DNA of 64,000 bases from contig NC_071328.1 in NCBI RefSeq assembly GCF_010183535.1, forward strand, positions 8,122,001 through 8,186,000, given 5' to 3'. Numbering within the stretch: the first letter of the stretch is position 1; the number at the start of each line of letters is the position of its first letter. Under the pieces are notes generated by a model. It saw only the letters and a program-made list of their open reading frames with translations, searched no databases and was not told where the DNA came from. Below, piece by piece: positions 1-11,335 of this stretch. A program made the position numbers and the translations under genes. Source of the stretch: Caenorhabditis remanei (Eukaryota; Nematoda; Chromadorea; Rhabditida; Rhabditidae).

Positions 1-321
1 TGTGTATCGCGTGAAGCGAACCAGATTTTTAAAAGGAGGATAATTGGGGGCGAAATACGATATACATCTCAGAATTTTCCAAAAAAAAACCGCGAAGGAA
101 AATCAAAGCTTAATACAGAACTGTGTTATTATTAAAATAGTCTGTGATCCAAATTTGGATTGAGAATTCGAGTTTGATAAAGTTGAAAAAATAAGAGATT
201 ACAGGAGAAAGTTCAAAGTAGATTAATTTAAATTTTTGAGCTCCTCAGGAATTTGAGTTCTTTCATCAGACTTCTTTATTGAGCAGACTACAAACAACAA
301 TCACTTTTTGGATTTTAGAAT
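1..321. other. Left-edge noncoding sequence
   Basis: AT-rich sequence with no splice-consistent reading frame that I can defend. It leads into the inverted-repeat element that follows. It could be intergenic or belong to a gene outside the window. Confidence 0.4.
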
Positions 322-775
322 TCAGATATATACAGCAGAGCTGTGCGGAATTCCTTCCTTCGTCTTCCTTCTTCCGACTTCATTTTTAGAAAATTTACTT
401 CCGACTTCCGGCTTCCGTCTTCCGTTGGAAATTTTTTGCCACTTCCACTTTCCGTGTAAAAAAATTACAAAATTTGTCGAATTTTCGACGGATTTTCGGC
501 GGAATTTTGGTGGTTTTTGATGGAATTTTGTATGAAAACAACGCCAGAATTCGTTTTCAGTGATGACTATAAAAAAAGTTCCTCAAATTTGTCATTTTCA
601 AAATTAACTTCCGACTTCCGAGTTCGGAACCCAACTTCCGACTTCCGAGTTCGGAACCCAACTTCCGATTTCCTTCGTCCGATTTCCTCTTTCAAAAATT
701 TACTTCCTTCTTCCTTCTTCCCTCTTCCGACTTCCTTTTTCAAAAATTTTACTTCCGCACAGCTCAGATATACAG
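322..775. mobile_element. Nonautonomous TIR element with pyrimidine-rich interior
   Basis: Terminal inverted repeats GAGCTGTGCGGAA (338-350) and TTCCGCACAGCTC (753-765) bracket about 400 bp made almost only of CTTCCGACTTCC-type pyrimidine tracts. The immediate flanks look like an imperfect direct repeat (TCAGATATATACAG at 322-335, TCAGATATACAG at 764-775), which would fit a target-site duplication. Inside, a 27-bp unit is perfectly duplicated in tandem (606-632 and 633-659). A second copy of the family lies at 43811-44226 in the opposite orientation. Reading frames across it are low-complexity and not genes. Confidence 0.65.
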
Positions 776-1122
776 TTAGAAATGTCTTAAAATGTTATCC
801 AATTTTTAAAGAAAACAACCCACAGAAGAAAAGGGCGGAGTTCATAGCTGTGAGTGAATATACTTTTTACTGCTTCACAATAATAAAATATGGACTGCCA
901 ACAGTATACTCACAGTATACTCTTCGATGGCACATTCCCTAAATCAGACTATTTACACACTTAGGACAGTATACCTTAGAATGGATATAGTATCCAGGCA
1001 ATCTGAACTGATTGAATGGTATACTCAACTAAATTTACAACTTCTGGGTAGGGGCGGGACGGCCGGTGCCAGAATCATTCCAAGTCAGATTCATTTTCTC
1101 TTCATTTTACTTTTCTACTACC
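776..1122. other. Intergenic, upstream of T-box-like gene
   Basis: AT-rich region with several scattered AGTATAC/GTATACT motifs (about 900-1025) and a short GC-rich patch near 1045-1070. No coding signal; probably the promoter and 5' leader of the gene starting at 1123. Confidence 0.4.
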
Positions 1123-2318
1123 ATGCCAATAACTCCGATCACCGTCTCTCTCAAAAATATGGAAACATTCCAAAAAATGGAGAGATTTCCATTGGAGCAA
1201 CTTGTGATGAACCAGGGAAGAAATTTCTTTCCACAACCAGTTTTCGATGTTTCTTTGGATAAATACACCAACTATCACATCTTGGTGGTAATCGCTCCTT
1301 TAAAAAAGTAAGTTTTTTTTCTCAATCTTCTCTTTTCTTGTCTTGCAAACGAAGCCTTTTTCAGAATGTCATACAAAACAGGCCAGTGGGTTGAATCGGA
1401 AATTGCCATCTCGGATCCAATACGAAGAATCAACAACATAATTAATTTGGGGACGCGACTGGGGAAATATTGGATGAATGAACCGATTACTCTCGATTTC
1501 AAAGTGACAAACAAGGAATGGAATTGTCACGATAATTTGGTAAGTTTGGCTACTTTGGGGTAATAATTTACTAAAAATCATTGAATTTCTATTGAAATAT
1601 TTCAGATCTTTCTCAAAAGTTATGTCAAATATGAGCCAATTCTAATCATTACCAAAGTTCCACGAAATCAAATCGGATCGACATTACCAGATGATAGAAG
1701 TGAATTCAAGTTCAGTTGTTTGCAGTTCATAGCCACCACAAGATATAATGTAAGTTGTTTTTTGATTCACTCATTCAAACTCTCGTTGTTCGAATGTTGT
1801 GCTAGAGCGCTGGTTCTCATAACAATTTATTTTTTCAGAATAAAGAACTAGCCGAAGTCAAGTCATCTATCAACAAGTATTCATCTATCCATTCCAAAAA
1901 AGGGAAGAAGATATTGACTGAAGCAAAGAAGACATCTGAAACAAGCAATTCTGATTATCGATTAAACTCTGAAACTGAAAACTCTCCAGCCTCTTCAAAT
2001 CAATTTGGAAATGCCTTCTCATCTGCAATCCCACCTCCAAGTCATCCCATTCCGTTGACTGGTTTCAATGCAAATCCTTCAGGAAATTATCCATCTTCTA
2101 CTCATATCTCTCAACGAGTATCTGGAAACGAGCAGCAAGGCAATCCACTTATCCCAAACAACTGGATTCCCCAAATGCTTCCGTACAATAACTATCCATA
2201 TCCGATGTTTCTACCAACATTTTATACTCCAGCTTACCTTCAGAATATGTACAATCAACAGGTACAACCTCAGGGAAATACTCCATTCCCATACCCACAT
2301 TATCCCAGTTCTCAGTAA
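1123..2318 (+). CDS. Divergent T-box-like transcription factor
   Basis: Four exons: 1123-1307, 1365-1539, 1606-1749, 1839-2318; all junctions GT-AG and in phase, 327 aa. Roughly residues 28-170 align with a T-box DNA-binding domain. A start GRNFFPQPVFDVSLDKYTNY corresponds to the family 'GR-MFP...V-GLD' entry. KYWMNEPITLDFKVTNKEW corresponds to the 'WM...FDK-KLTNN' core, KSYVKYEPILII to 'HSMHKYQPR', and FIATTRYNNKELAEVK to 'FIAVTAYQNEEI-KLKI'. The C-terminal 135 residues are Pro/Ser/Asn/Tyr-rich, a plausible activation or interaction tail. The start is the first ATG in frame; an upstream extension lacks an ATG. Nematodes carry many such fast-evolving T-box genes, so no orthologue is named. 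The role as a nuclear DNA-binding regulator is inferred from the fold only. Confidence 0.75.
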
Positions 2319-2767
2319 TCAATGAACTATCTCTATGTTCTCATTCATTTTTCAATCATCAGAATAAATGTGTTTCTCGGTATTCTTTTCATTTTCAAGA
2401 CTACAAATACAGAAACTTTCTGCATGGACAAATCTCTCCTCATAATTTTATTTATTTATTCACGTTCAGGATTTCCACGTATTAATGAAAAAAGAAACAG
2501 AGCAAGTTTCAGACAAAACTTCTCATTTTCTTTCTCATCTGACAATCAGTACCAAATCAAATAGTTGGATATTTCGGAATTATGAATTTTCTTCATTGTG
2601 AGTCTTCCATTTTGTAAATATCCAAACACGTCAGGGATTGTATCCACATCTGACTTTTGATCTAACGTACCCACGTGACAACCTAGTTGATTAGTTATCA
2701 AGAAGGGTTCTTCGCTTCAGATTAGTCTATTTTCAATTTCAAAAAGTTTGAAAGATACCAATTTTCA
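2319..2767. other. Intergenic between T-box-like and PTP genes
   Basis: 3' UTR of the upstream gene followed by AT-rich spacer. I see no conserved reading frame or repeat. Confidence 0.35.
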
Positions 2768-4199
2768 ATGCAAATGTTTAGTGAGTGTTCTGGTTCATGT
2801 GGCAGAGACAGGCAGATTATTCTTTATTTTCTCAAATCGGTATTTCAGTACGCAGAAAAGGAAAAAACACCATCACAGTTCCTCGGAACAGCAAGGAAAA
2901 AGACAAGGCGCTGACCAAGGACAAAGAAAAAGAGACCTCGAAGAAAAAGATGAGAACGAAATCGAAATCTGAGAGAGAAACTCAACAAGCGAGTCAGGTG
3001 ATGGAAGAGTCGGTAAATGATAATAAGGAAAAGAAAATTCAAAGGAAACAGGTTGGGCATCCGGATATATAGACAGACCAACAAGCAGTTTGTTTCAGAT
3101 TGTCGGGTTTGTCAAACAAGTTCTCGAAAAGAATCCGGCAGGGTTGAAAGAAGAGTTTAAAGTTATGAAGAGATTCAATGATTTTGAGAAGATGAAATCG
3201 TTCAAAGCAGCTCAGGAGCTGGGGAAGAATCGATACAAAGACGTGGGATGTCTGGATAATAATCGAGTGAAATTGGGAAAACCGTGGTCTCATGATTATA
3301 TTCATGCAAACTATGTGGCAGTTCCAACCAATCCGAAACGATTCATATGCACTCAGGCACCGTTAGAGAAAACATGTGCTGACTTTTGGTTCATGTGTTT
3401 GCAGGTGGGTTTGGTTCAAAGAATCTTGAATCTAAAAGTATGTTGCAGGATAAAGTAGAAGCCATTTTTATGCTGTGCAATCTAACTGAAAAAGGTGCCA
3501 AAAAGTGTTTTGAGTACTATCCATCGAAAGAAAAACCAATGGAATTTGAGGAAAAAGGACAGAAAATCACTGTGAAGTTTGAGTCCAGCAATAAGGGACG
3601 TCGCGAAGAAGTATGAAAAAATATCAGAATTTATGAAATTTCAGATGAAATGGGAGAAGAAAAGTGAGGCGAAGGTTATGGAGACTGTGTTGAATATCGA
3701 AGGTCCCGGTGGAACACTGAAAACAACTCATTATCATTGGATTGATTGGCCGGATCGCGGTGTTCCACCTGCTGATTTGGCTGTTTGCGAGTTGTTGGCT
3801 AAAACGAGGGGTTCCAAGTAAAACGCCCTTTCTTTTAAGATATTCCAACACACAACTGTTTTCTTTCAGGAGCCCAATAGTCGTTCATTGCTCTGCGGGA
3901 ATTGGTCGAACTGGTTCAGTTGTCATGATAGAATACATAATGGATCAATTGATGTCAGGGCAACCAATTGAAGAATGTGACAAGATTCTTCAGAAGATAC
4001 GCGAACAAAGAAACAATTCTATCCAGGTTTCATTAAAACATAAATTCGAAAAGTCAAAAAAATATTTCAGACAGAGCATCAGTATTTGTTTGTTCATCAA
4101 GTCATGATGAACTATTTTATGGAGAAGAAAATGTTCGACAATGATGTCAAAATGGCTCATCTGAAATTCACGGAACAATACCTTAAAGCAGTTAACTAA
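2768..4199 (+). CDS. Protein tyrosine phosphatase, single-domain
   Basis: Seven exons: 2768-2780, 2849-3051, 3099-3404, 3449-3610, 3645-3817, 3870-4026, 4071-4199; 380 aa, all phases consistent. The tiny first exon (ATG plus 10 nt) is the least certain part. A Lys/Glu/Ser-rich N-terminus (to about residue 70) precedes one PTP domain. Visible motifs in order: pTyr loop KNRYKDVGC, DYIHANYV, QAPLEKTCADFWFM, the WPD loop WPDRGVP with general-acid Asp265, the P-loop HCSAGIGRTG with nucleophile Cys293, and the Q-loop in REQRNNSIQTEHQY. All catalytic residues are present, so it should dephosphorylate phosphotyrosine. Many short nematode PTPs of this type are sperm-enriched; that expression is family knowledge, not seen here. 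Confidence 0.88.
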
Positions 4200-4384
4200 A
4201 TTATCAATATAAAATTAACTTTATTCGAATTCCGATCAATTTTCGAAATAATATTCTTTGAGTGGCATGTGCTTCGCAGACAAATAAAATGTAGATCTCG
4301 CATAAACATTCAATAAAGCATTCCAAAAATATAAATTCATAAAATCATGGGAAACGAAATAAATAGTTCAGATTGAAATAGTTA

Positions 4385-4634
4385 TCATCTCTTTCTATGT
4401 AAGTCCATTTCTCCACTTCTCCACATCTGAAAAAAGTTATTTGTGAAAAACGTTTCGGTTCAAACTCACTCGAAATGTTGCAGTTTCTGATTCTTCTCTA
4501 AGTGAGCGATTCCAAATAGTACAGTAATCCAATTCAGAAATTTCATCGATAAAAGTAAAGTTTCCAGTTCTAAATTCTTTATCTGTTTTGTTATACTGAA
4601 TAATCCTTTCACAATACGCGTTGGTCAGTAATTA
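4385..4634 (-). pseudogene. Fragment of an unidentified spliced gene (minus strand)
   Basis: On the minus strand an open stretch from about 4634 to 4470 is followed by a GTGAGT donor, a 43-nt intron and a TTTTTTCAG acceptor, then 4426-4385 ending in TGA. The frame stays open across the junction and gives roughly 65 residues ending ...FRMWRSGEMDLHRKR. An in-frame TAA closes the frame upstream and I find no start, so this is probably the 3' end of a decayed gene. The style resembles nematode F-box-associated domains but I cannot place it. Confidence 0.3.
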
Positions 4635-4701
4635 CTGACAGGAGGTCCATCTGGCCTTCTCATTGATTGTCACACTGACTCTTGTCCTATCATTTTCGAA
4701 T

Positions 4702-5303
4702 ATGCTGTCTAATTTTTGTTGCAAGTTCGATCGTATCGAGAGCTGGATAACTACCTTACTTTCTGATCAAACTGTTCAAATAGATAACAAAAAGTTTTCA
4801 TTGTTTTCCCTGCCGTATGTGGCCATGAAGGAGTGTTTCAAACATATGGAACCAATTGAAATGTAGGTCTTTATACTATTGATTTTTTAATGTGCATTGT
4901 CTCAATCAAGAATTTAATTTGAGTTTTATTCCTTTTCAGATTAAAACTATCCTTTTGCTCTGAGAAATCCACGAAAATTGTACAGTCGACGGGAAAAATA
5001 TATTCTCTTCATTGCGGTATTTCATTCGACGAGCAATGCAGTTATATCAATACATCGCATCCGGAGATCTCATTCAAAAATATAATTTACTTTAGAAAAT
5101 ACAGCTCGACTTGTTCCTTATCATCCAGAGAATTTACAATTATTACAAACGACACTTTCGTTGCAGCTCAAACGTTTATGGATTTTTTGTTGAAAGTTTT
5201 CAATGTTGGATTCACTGAAACCAGTTTTCATAGACGTCATATGAAGCAATTTTTTGAATGGAAGAAAAGTCACGGAGGAAATTTCACATACGCGATGGAA
5301 TAG
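4702..5303 (+). CDS. Short F-box-like protein
   Basis: Two exons, 4702-4862 and 4940-5303, split-codon phase consistent, 174 aa. Residues about 38-75 (FSLFSLPYVAMKECFKHMEP then IEILKLSFCSEKS) match the nematode F-box pattern 'FPLLRLP-LA---VL--M-P-ELI-LS--SKR'. The remaining ~100 residues (including FTIITNDTFVAAQTFMDFLL) may be a shortened F-box-associated domain. F-box proteins link substrates to SKP1-cullin ubiquitin ligases. Here the F-box is preceded by about 38 residues and the associated domain is short, so it may be a truncated family member. An extra 5' exon is possible. Confidence 0.5.
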
Positions 5304-6299
5304 TCATTCCAGACTTCTTTTTTGTACCATCATACACATATTTACCAAGTAACTTATTTGTTTCCATAATTGTTTGCAAAATAAAAGATGTTATCTGAAA
5401 GTCTGGTACGTCATTAGAAGTATCACATATTTACAGTCATAATCCATGTGTAAACCATATTCAAATTAGCTTCGATTATCTACTAATTTCCTAACTCCAC
5501 AAGTTCCAGAGTTTTGATTAACTCGAGCAACGTCATAATTTTCTTCAGAGAGCATAAACCATGTCTGTCGTATTTATGTGATTCTCGAAACAAAGACTGA
5601 GTTGCTCACACTTTGGGACATATGGAGTCTTCATATTATTCAAAAGAATATTTGGGGAACAATGGATTTTCCCAAAACTTCTTATGTAAGCTAACAAGTC
5701 GTTCTGCTTCATCCATAACTTCAACATTTGTTAGTGATATTGTTCGGAGATTTAATAGAAGGTCATATGTTTTCCACTTTTGAATATACTTGCTTCTAAT
5801 ATCATAGTCTCAGTATCCCTTCTTGTATTAACTTATCTGTTAAGTAAATACAGAATCTTCAACATAAAACTAGAACTAATAAACGTTTAGTCGATTAGAA
5901 GATTCTAGAGATGATAGAATCATTATTTGAGCAGCAGGGGTTGTAAATCGATCGAATAAAAAACGCAGTTGTGAGAAGATTAGATATGTCTGTCAGAAGA
6001 GTCGAGATACGATAGGTCAGATGGTTGTCTCATTCATTCAGAAGACATCATTAGTATCTTCTCATTGTTGTGTATCGATTCATTTACTCTTCCATTTTCA
6101 GTTTGAAATCTTTCCGTCTGTCTCTGTCCCTCTCTCCAGTCCGTTTTCTTGAAAACTGCAACTACAGTAATACTAATGCATAACTCAAGTTCCAACTGGA
6201 TCCTTGCCTCTCAACTAGAAAGTTATTTACTTCATATTTTCTACCACCGTCCTACGAATTTCCACCTTAACAAATATAGAACTAAAGATTTTTACAGGA
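5304..6299. other. Intergenic region
   Basis: About 1 kb with no convincing gene. A minus-strand open stretch (5545-5727, 60 codons) has no splice partners or recognisable motif. The 3' half (about 6060-6290) is likely the promoter/5' leader of the next gene; no C4 zinc-finger (nuclear-receptor DNA-binding) coding pattern is visible here. Confidence 0.35.
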
Positions 6300-7915
6300 A
6301 TGAAGAGAAACAGTGATACCATGTCTAAGGAAGAATCGATTAACGAGCAGTTGAAACTTGAATTTCCCTCAAAATCACGGAAGCGATACAGCGAAGAAGT
6401 GAAGATTGAAATCGACAATGATATATTACGGTCACCTCTTCACTGCACACCCAACAATCAGGAACAAGCAGAGTTCAATGAAATGGTGCACGCCTACAAA
6501 CTGCACCAACGAATGATGCAACTCTCATTCTCAAATATCGATGAATTTTTGGATGAGCACGAAGAAGGACCAAAACTTCGAAAAATGGATCCATCGGATG
6601 TCAAACAACTATCTGAAGTGGAATTTGCTGGGTTGATTTATTGGATTGACAAGCAAAAACCGTACGGAGAACTTCCGAGTGAAGATAAATCAGCACTTCT
6701 CACGAGATATTCAGTCCGCAAACTTAGCTTAGACCACTTCTACAGTGCTTCGAAGTATCCGGATCATGTAAATTTCATTCGTTCTTTATTTTTTATATTT
6801 AGTCATTATTTCAGTGTTCCCGAAGAGAGTTCGTTATGAACAACTATACATATGTCCCAAGTGATCGAACTGGATTTGAGCAACAAGATGATGATGAACA
6901 GCAGATTGCAGCCAAAGTGGCGTAAGTTGAAAAATATGGTTTCGAGAATCAAAGTGCTTATTTCAGGCTATTTTCTGGAACATTCACTCGATTCTGGAAT
7001 AACGTAATTGATCAGTTCGTTGCAATGAAAATCCACGACGCAGAGATTGTTTTCCTTCACAGTATGTTATTGTGGAGTGCTTCGAGTAAGTTTTCATAGA
7101 CATTAATTTCTTTCTTTCCAGTAAGGGACATACTCCAGTAATCAAAAAATAAGATCATATCTTTACTAGTAAATAATTCTTTTCTCCAGATAACGAGCAC
7201 GTGACGAAGGAAACAATCAAAGTGATGAAGTCTCGTCGAAATTGGGCAATTACCCGTTTGAGCACCTGGTACAAAAACAGAAATATGAAAGAAGCAGATC
7301 AACGACTCCAACGTGTTCTCTCCCTTCACACAGAGATTGAGGTAACTACCCTTGAATCATTTTACCTTTTTTCAAACCGATATTTTCCAGATTATCTGTG
7401 ACATGCATTGCCAAGATTTCCTTGTTGCAAAAATGTTCGATATCTGTGATATGAGCGAGTTCTTTTACGAAAAACTATGCTACGCTCCATGTAATGCTGA
7501 TCCAAAGAAGATCGATCCAGAATTGTACGAGAAGCTCAAACAGTACACGAAAAAAGGTAAGAAGTTATGTAGTTGCTCTGTCAGAACGATAATTTTCGAA
7601 GAAGATGTGAGTAAAACCTGAGCTGCAATTACGAGCTTTTCAAATTTAATATTTCTTTCAGAAAGACAAGAAGCAATAGAAGCTATCAACGAATCCGAAA
7701 TTCAAGAAAACTCACAATCTGACTCTCCAGGAAAGGAAAATCGTTGTCCTTTGGAAAATGAAAATAAAGTTGAAATTGCTGAGAAAAAAGAACCTAGTTT
7801 CATTGATATAATCGATCCAGTTCACCTAGCATTGAATTCGCAGATTCTTCCGAAGGTCATGGCCAAACTGCCGGATGATAACTACAACATGATGTTCAGT
7901 CATTATTTTTCATAG
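6300..7915 (+). CDS. Nuclear-receptor-like ligand-binding-domain protein without DNA-binding domain
   Basis: Six exons: 6300-6767, 6815-6921, 6967-7085, 7190-7341, 7391-7556, 7662-7915; 421 aa. An upstream acceptor near 7125 would hit a stop after a few codons, so 7189 is used. From about residue 95 the protein has the helical pattern of nematode nuclear hormone receptor ligand-binding domains: a DQFVAMKIHDAEIVFLHSMLLW helix region, then KVMKSRRNWAITRLSTWY, RLQRVLSLHTEIEIICD, and a terminal DMSEFFYEKL segment. No C4 zinc-finger is encoded in the first exon or in the kilobase upstream. The charged C-terminus has no recognisable motif. It may act as a protein-interaction or dominant-negative partner rather than a DNA-binding factor (inference). 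Confidence 0.6.
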
Positions 7916-8791
7916 AAAATACAAGCTCAATGTCTACTGTTTCCTGATTTTTCTCGAGTTTAATACCGTAAAAACTGTATTTGAAGTGCCCCTCTAATAG
8001 TGGTGCACTCCGACGGACCCTTTGAACAATTGAATTGCATGCACCTCAAATACAGTTTTTACGGTAATCTTGAATAATAATTTCTTTTTTATCTCTTCCA
8101 ATAGTACCCGAAGAATCTGAAATAAACACATCACATATACCTCGTATATCATCTCCTGAATCCTACAAATACCTCATAGAAACAACAAAAATGTATATTG
8201 ACGGTCGATATACATTTTTTAGACAAACTCAAAGCGATGAACTCTTTGAAATATTCAGATATATATCTAGATGTATCCCTAGATTAAAACCGAAGCAGAT
8301 GGTAAAACAAACGAACTCAGCATTCATTCTCGGATTTGTTTTTTGTTGGACTTCATAAATGTTTTTATTTCGAGGCGATGTATTTCCTCTATTGAAAGCG
8401 CACCTGGTAGAATACTTCGACGAATAACCGAATGCAATGACACCTATATCGGCTCTTACTAACCCATGCATCTATGCAGTTCCGTTCATGTTCCCGTATT
8501 TAGTTGTATTACCTATTAATTCCCATTGATGTACTTTTCATTGTCACCACTCCTCTTATTCGTGTTAGTATAAGTAAATAAGATGTGCATATTCTTCTAC
8601 TTAAAGTGATACGCTCCAATAACAGAAAAAATTCCGCTAACACCATTTCAAACGCGCAGAACCGTCATTTTTTGCAATGGATTCCCGGGAGACATGAAAG
8701 TTCCGGATAAACTATTCATTGGTTTATTATTCTTCGAGATCTTACAAGCAATAAAAAAACACGTAAAATGAAAGTTACTCAATGAAAATGT
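7916..8791. other. Intergenic with small repeats
   Basis: Contains the TACCGTAAA-type foldback element (7964-8066) and a short hairpin around 8189-8220 (AAAATGTATAT ... ATATACATTTT). No supportable gene. A minus-strand open stretch (8229-8471) has no motif or splice logic. Confidence 0.4.
7964..8066. mobile_element. Short foldback element, TACCGTAAA family (copy 1)
   Basis: A 103-bp element with about 26-bp terminal inverted repeats: TACCGTAAAAACTGTATTTG at the left and its complement ending ACGGTA at the right. The ends read TA...TA, compatible with Tc1/mariner-type insertion. Related longer copies are at 27404-27678 and 36234-36480. Confidence 0.7.
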
Positions 8792-9243
8792 TTATCTGGT
8801 GGCAAGGTTGACACGGAGTTGTCTTCCGTTGAAGTCGACTCCGTTGAGTTGATCGCAGGCTCTCTGAGCTCCGGCCTCATCAGCGAACTCGACGAAAGCG
8901 AATCCTCTTGGACGTCCGGTCTCGCGGTCGCAGACGATTCTGCAATGAAGAAGTACAATTCTAATTTGAACAAAAACTGGAATTATTAGACGGAAAGAAA
9001 TATAATTACCTGACGTTGGTGACTTGTCCGACGGTGCTGAAGTAGTCTCCGAGCTCTTGCTCCGTGGTTTGGTACGTAGCGTTTCCAACTGAAAAATAGT
9101 GAATCAATTTGTGGAAAAATTTTTAGGCCAATTATTATTTCTTCTTTTACTCGGAATTGCTTCACACACAAAAATTACTAGAACCGATACAAAAATTTCA
9201 GCAGAAAAATCTTACCGTAGACAGAGAATCCTGAACCAGACAT
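8792..9243 (-). CDS. Small single-RRM RNA-binding protein
   Basis: Three exons on the minus strand: 9243-9216 (28 nt), 9088-9010 (79 nt), 8939-8792 (148 nt); 84 aa. Almost the whole protein is one RNA recognition motif: RNP2 is FSVYVGNA, RNP1 is RGFAFVEF, after the linker CDRETGRP. It resembles the RRM of the cleavage-stimulation factor CstF64 family. Its closest relative here is the gene at 24536-25088, which differs at only a few positions, and the exon sizes match all three paralogues. Its upstream region shares a GGAGCCTAAT...GCAACTGCGGC motif with two of them. Role in RNA processing is inferred from the domain. Confidence 0.88.
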
Positions 9244-9332
9244 TTCGATTTTGGGACGAAAGATGAGTTTTGTTCAAAAGTTTGTGAGATCCTCCGAATA
9301 TGGGTAACCATGCGGCACGCGCTGTAAACTGC

Positions 9333-9360
9333 GCCGCAGTTGCGTATTAGGCTCCACCCA
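9333..9360 (-). promoter_or_regulatory. Conserved upstream motif of RRM genes (copy 1)
   Basis: On the minus strand the sequence reads GGAGCCTAATACGCAACTGC followed by GGC, about 90 bp before the ATG at 9243. Nearly the same block precedes the RRM genes at 21932 and 24536. Conservation across diverged paralogues suggests a promoter element; the binding factor is unknown. Confidence 0.5.
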
Positions 9361-10058
9361 CAAATTTAAATGCGCTTTTTTTTCGATTTTCGCAAAACGC
9401 GAATTTTTGTTATACAGAGAAGAAGGACTTGTCTGACGAATGGTTCCATTTTAAAGTTATTTCAAAAATATAATTATTTCACCACATGTGGTCACAGACT
9501 GACGCAGAACACTCACAGAAACTCATTTTTTCCGCTTACAATGGGATTTTGTTTTGCAAAAGCTTTGCCAGAAACAATATATAGAGAACTAAACATGAGC
9601 ATTTGGGGAATAGCCAACTACAGAATCCCGTAAAAATTCAAATTATCAGCACTACTGAATTCGTCTGCTTCTAATAGCCATACTAGTCACTTATTTGCCG
9701 TGAAGGGCGTTTTCTATTGAATTCCGGATTGAGCACGTTTGTTGTGCTCCTTCGAATTTATAAAGCACCTGCTTAATCCAATCCAGCGAGGTGCCTCCTT
9801 CATTTCATCCATAATCCTACCACCGTTTGAATTTGAGCGGATTATCCCAGAATCACAATATACTCACCTCACCTGCTCATATCTAGCTTAGCTGAGCTAT
9901 TTATGAAAAATTAAATGACACGATTATAAATTACATTAGAGATTTATTATTATTTACTTCGGGGATGGGATTTAAAAAATAACAAACGTGCACGAAATAT
10001 ATTTAGGTGGAATGTATATCACAAGTGCAAATCTCTGTGAGTCAATTATCCGGGTTAT
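9361..10058. other. Intergenic between two minus-strand RRM genes
   Basis: About 700 bp, no gene. A small hairpin GAGCAC-loop-GTGCTC sits near 9733-9751 inside a moderately GC-rich patch (about 9690-9810). I cannot assign it to a known RNA class. Confidence 0.35.
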
Positions 10059-10867
10059 TTACTTGTTGGCGTAGTTGACACGGAGATTGCGTCCATTGAA
10101 AGCAGCTCCGTTGAGTTCTTCGACGGCTCTTTGAGCTCCAGCCTCCTCGCTGTACTCGACGAAAGCGAATCCTCTTGGGCGTCCGGTCTCACGATCATAG
10201 ACGATTCTGGAATCGGATCATCATAAGTTGAATTGTTTGATAGAGCTTACCTGACGTTGTTGACGATTCCGACAGTGCTGAAATAGTTTCCGATCTCTTC
10301 TTCGGTTCCCTGGTATGGGACGTTTCCGACTGCAAAACAAACGATTATTTAGAGAAATGAGAAAGGAAGTAACAATATAAAGTTACAAAACTCTCACAAT
10401 GCACGCTTACAGAGCAAATGCACCCTACTCTAGCCTAGACTAAGGAGACCGAGTTCTGATAAAGTCTCATCACCATTATTACTTTCTCAGTGGGCGCCAC
10501 GTGTCCAACCGGTAGTTTCATCCGTCATTCCTGGAGGTGTCGATCGGTGTTATAGTGGGTGGTGGTTCCCGCGAGTTTCCGCCTCAGTTAGCTACCGCAT
10601 TTACTATACGAGTTTGGACTACCTGAAATATCGGTATTTGTTTTCAAGGAACACGAATGAACCATAGAGAACGAAGGCCGATCGGGAGCACACTAAGAAG
10701 ACAATTGTAGCAGTTGCCTGCATCTTTTCTTGTTCATATGAAACTTGATAAAAAATCAAGAGTTCCGAGTTTACACAATTTGGCATCGAAATTCGTGGTT
10801 GTTTTTGTCGAAAGATCATTCTTAACATTTTTCACTTACCGTAAACGGAGAATCCTTGGGATGCCAT
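10059..10867 (-). CDS. Small single-RRM RNA-binding protein, long first intron
   Basis: Minus-strand exons 10867-10840 (28 nt), 10329-10251 (79 nt), 10206-10059 (148 nt); 84 aa with RNP2 FSVYVGNV and RNP1 RGFAFVEY. Same exon architecture as the three paralogues, but the first intron is 510 nt and the protein is the most diverged (AAFNGRNLRVNYANK end). The first intron holds an E-box-like CACGTG in a GC-richer patch near 10495-10580, possibly regulatory. The conserved GGAGCCTAAT upstream motif of the other three is not visible here. Confidence 0.88.
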
Positions 10868-11335
10868 CGTAGTTTCTGAGATTTTTAGAAAAAGGGACCG
10901 AAAATAGGGGTTAGTATCCGCGTGGAAGACGAAGGAGATTCGTACGAATTTGGCAGTCCTAAAATCGTTGTAGTGGTCGCGTTGTGGGTCTCGACGAGAC
11001 AACGCAGCTATACGGTCGTTTCTGTGTAGATTTACGAGGGAGAGACATGAGTCAGATATATACATTTTTGTCGATCTTTCGCACCAACTCGCACTAATTC
11101 AGATATTTTTCTACTAATTTTGATAGAAAATGTAACATATTGTTTTTAAAAATAGTCAATCAATCGTATTTTTCACTGATTCAAATAAATTTGAATTTAT
11201 ACAAGATTTTAAACCTTTAAAGCAAGATTTGCTTTTTTTTTAAACTTAAGCTTCTCAGAAAACTATTTTTCGCATCTACGCATCTACTATTTCTTACCTC
11301 TGTTTGCTCGGTCCACCACTTTCCTTTTTTCAGCA
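10868..11335. promoter_or_regulatory. Divergent promoter region, RRM gene / wve-1
   Basis: The 468 bp between the minus-strand RRM gene start (10867) and the wve-1 start (11336). The wve-1 ATG follows TTTTTTCAG by two bases, the usual look of an SL1 trans-splice acceptor. No TATA box stands out. Confidence 0.4.

Noticed and set aside
7119..7125. Alternative acceptor TTTCTTTCCAG for exon 4 of the nuclear-receptor-like gene
   Set aside because: Using it gives a stop after seven codons; the acceptor at 7189 keeps the LBD frame.
9690..9810. Possible small structured RNA with GAGCAC/GTGCTC hairpin
   Set aside because: The structure is small and lacks box C/D, H/ACA or tRNA consensus elements that I could identify.
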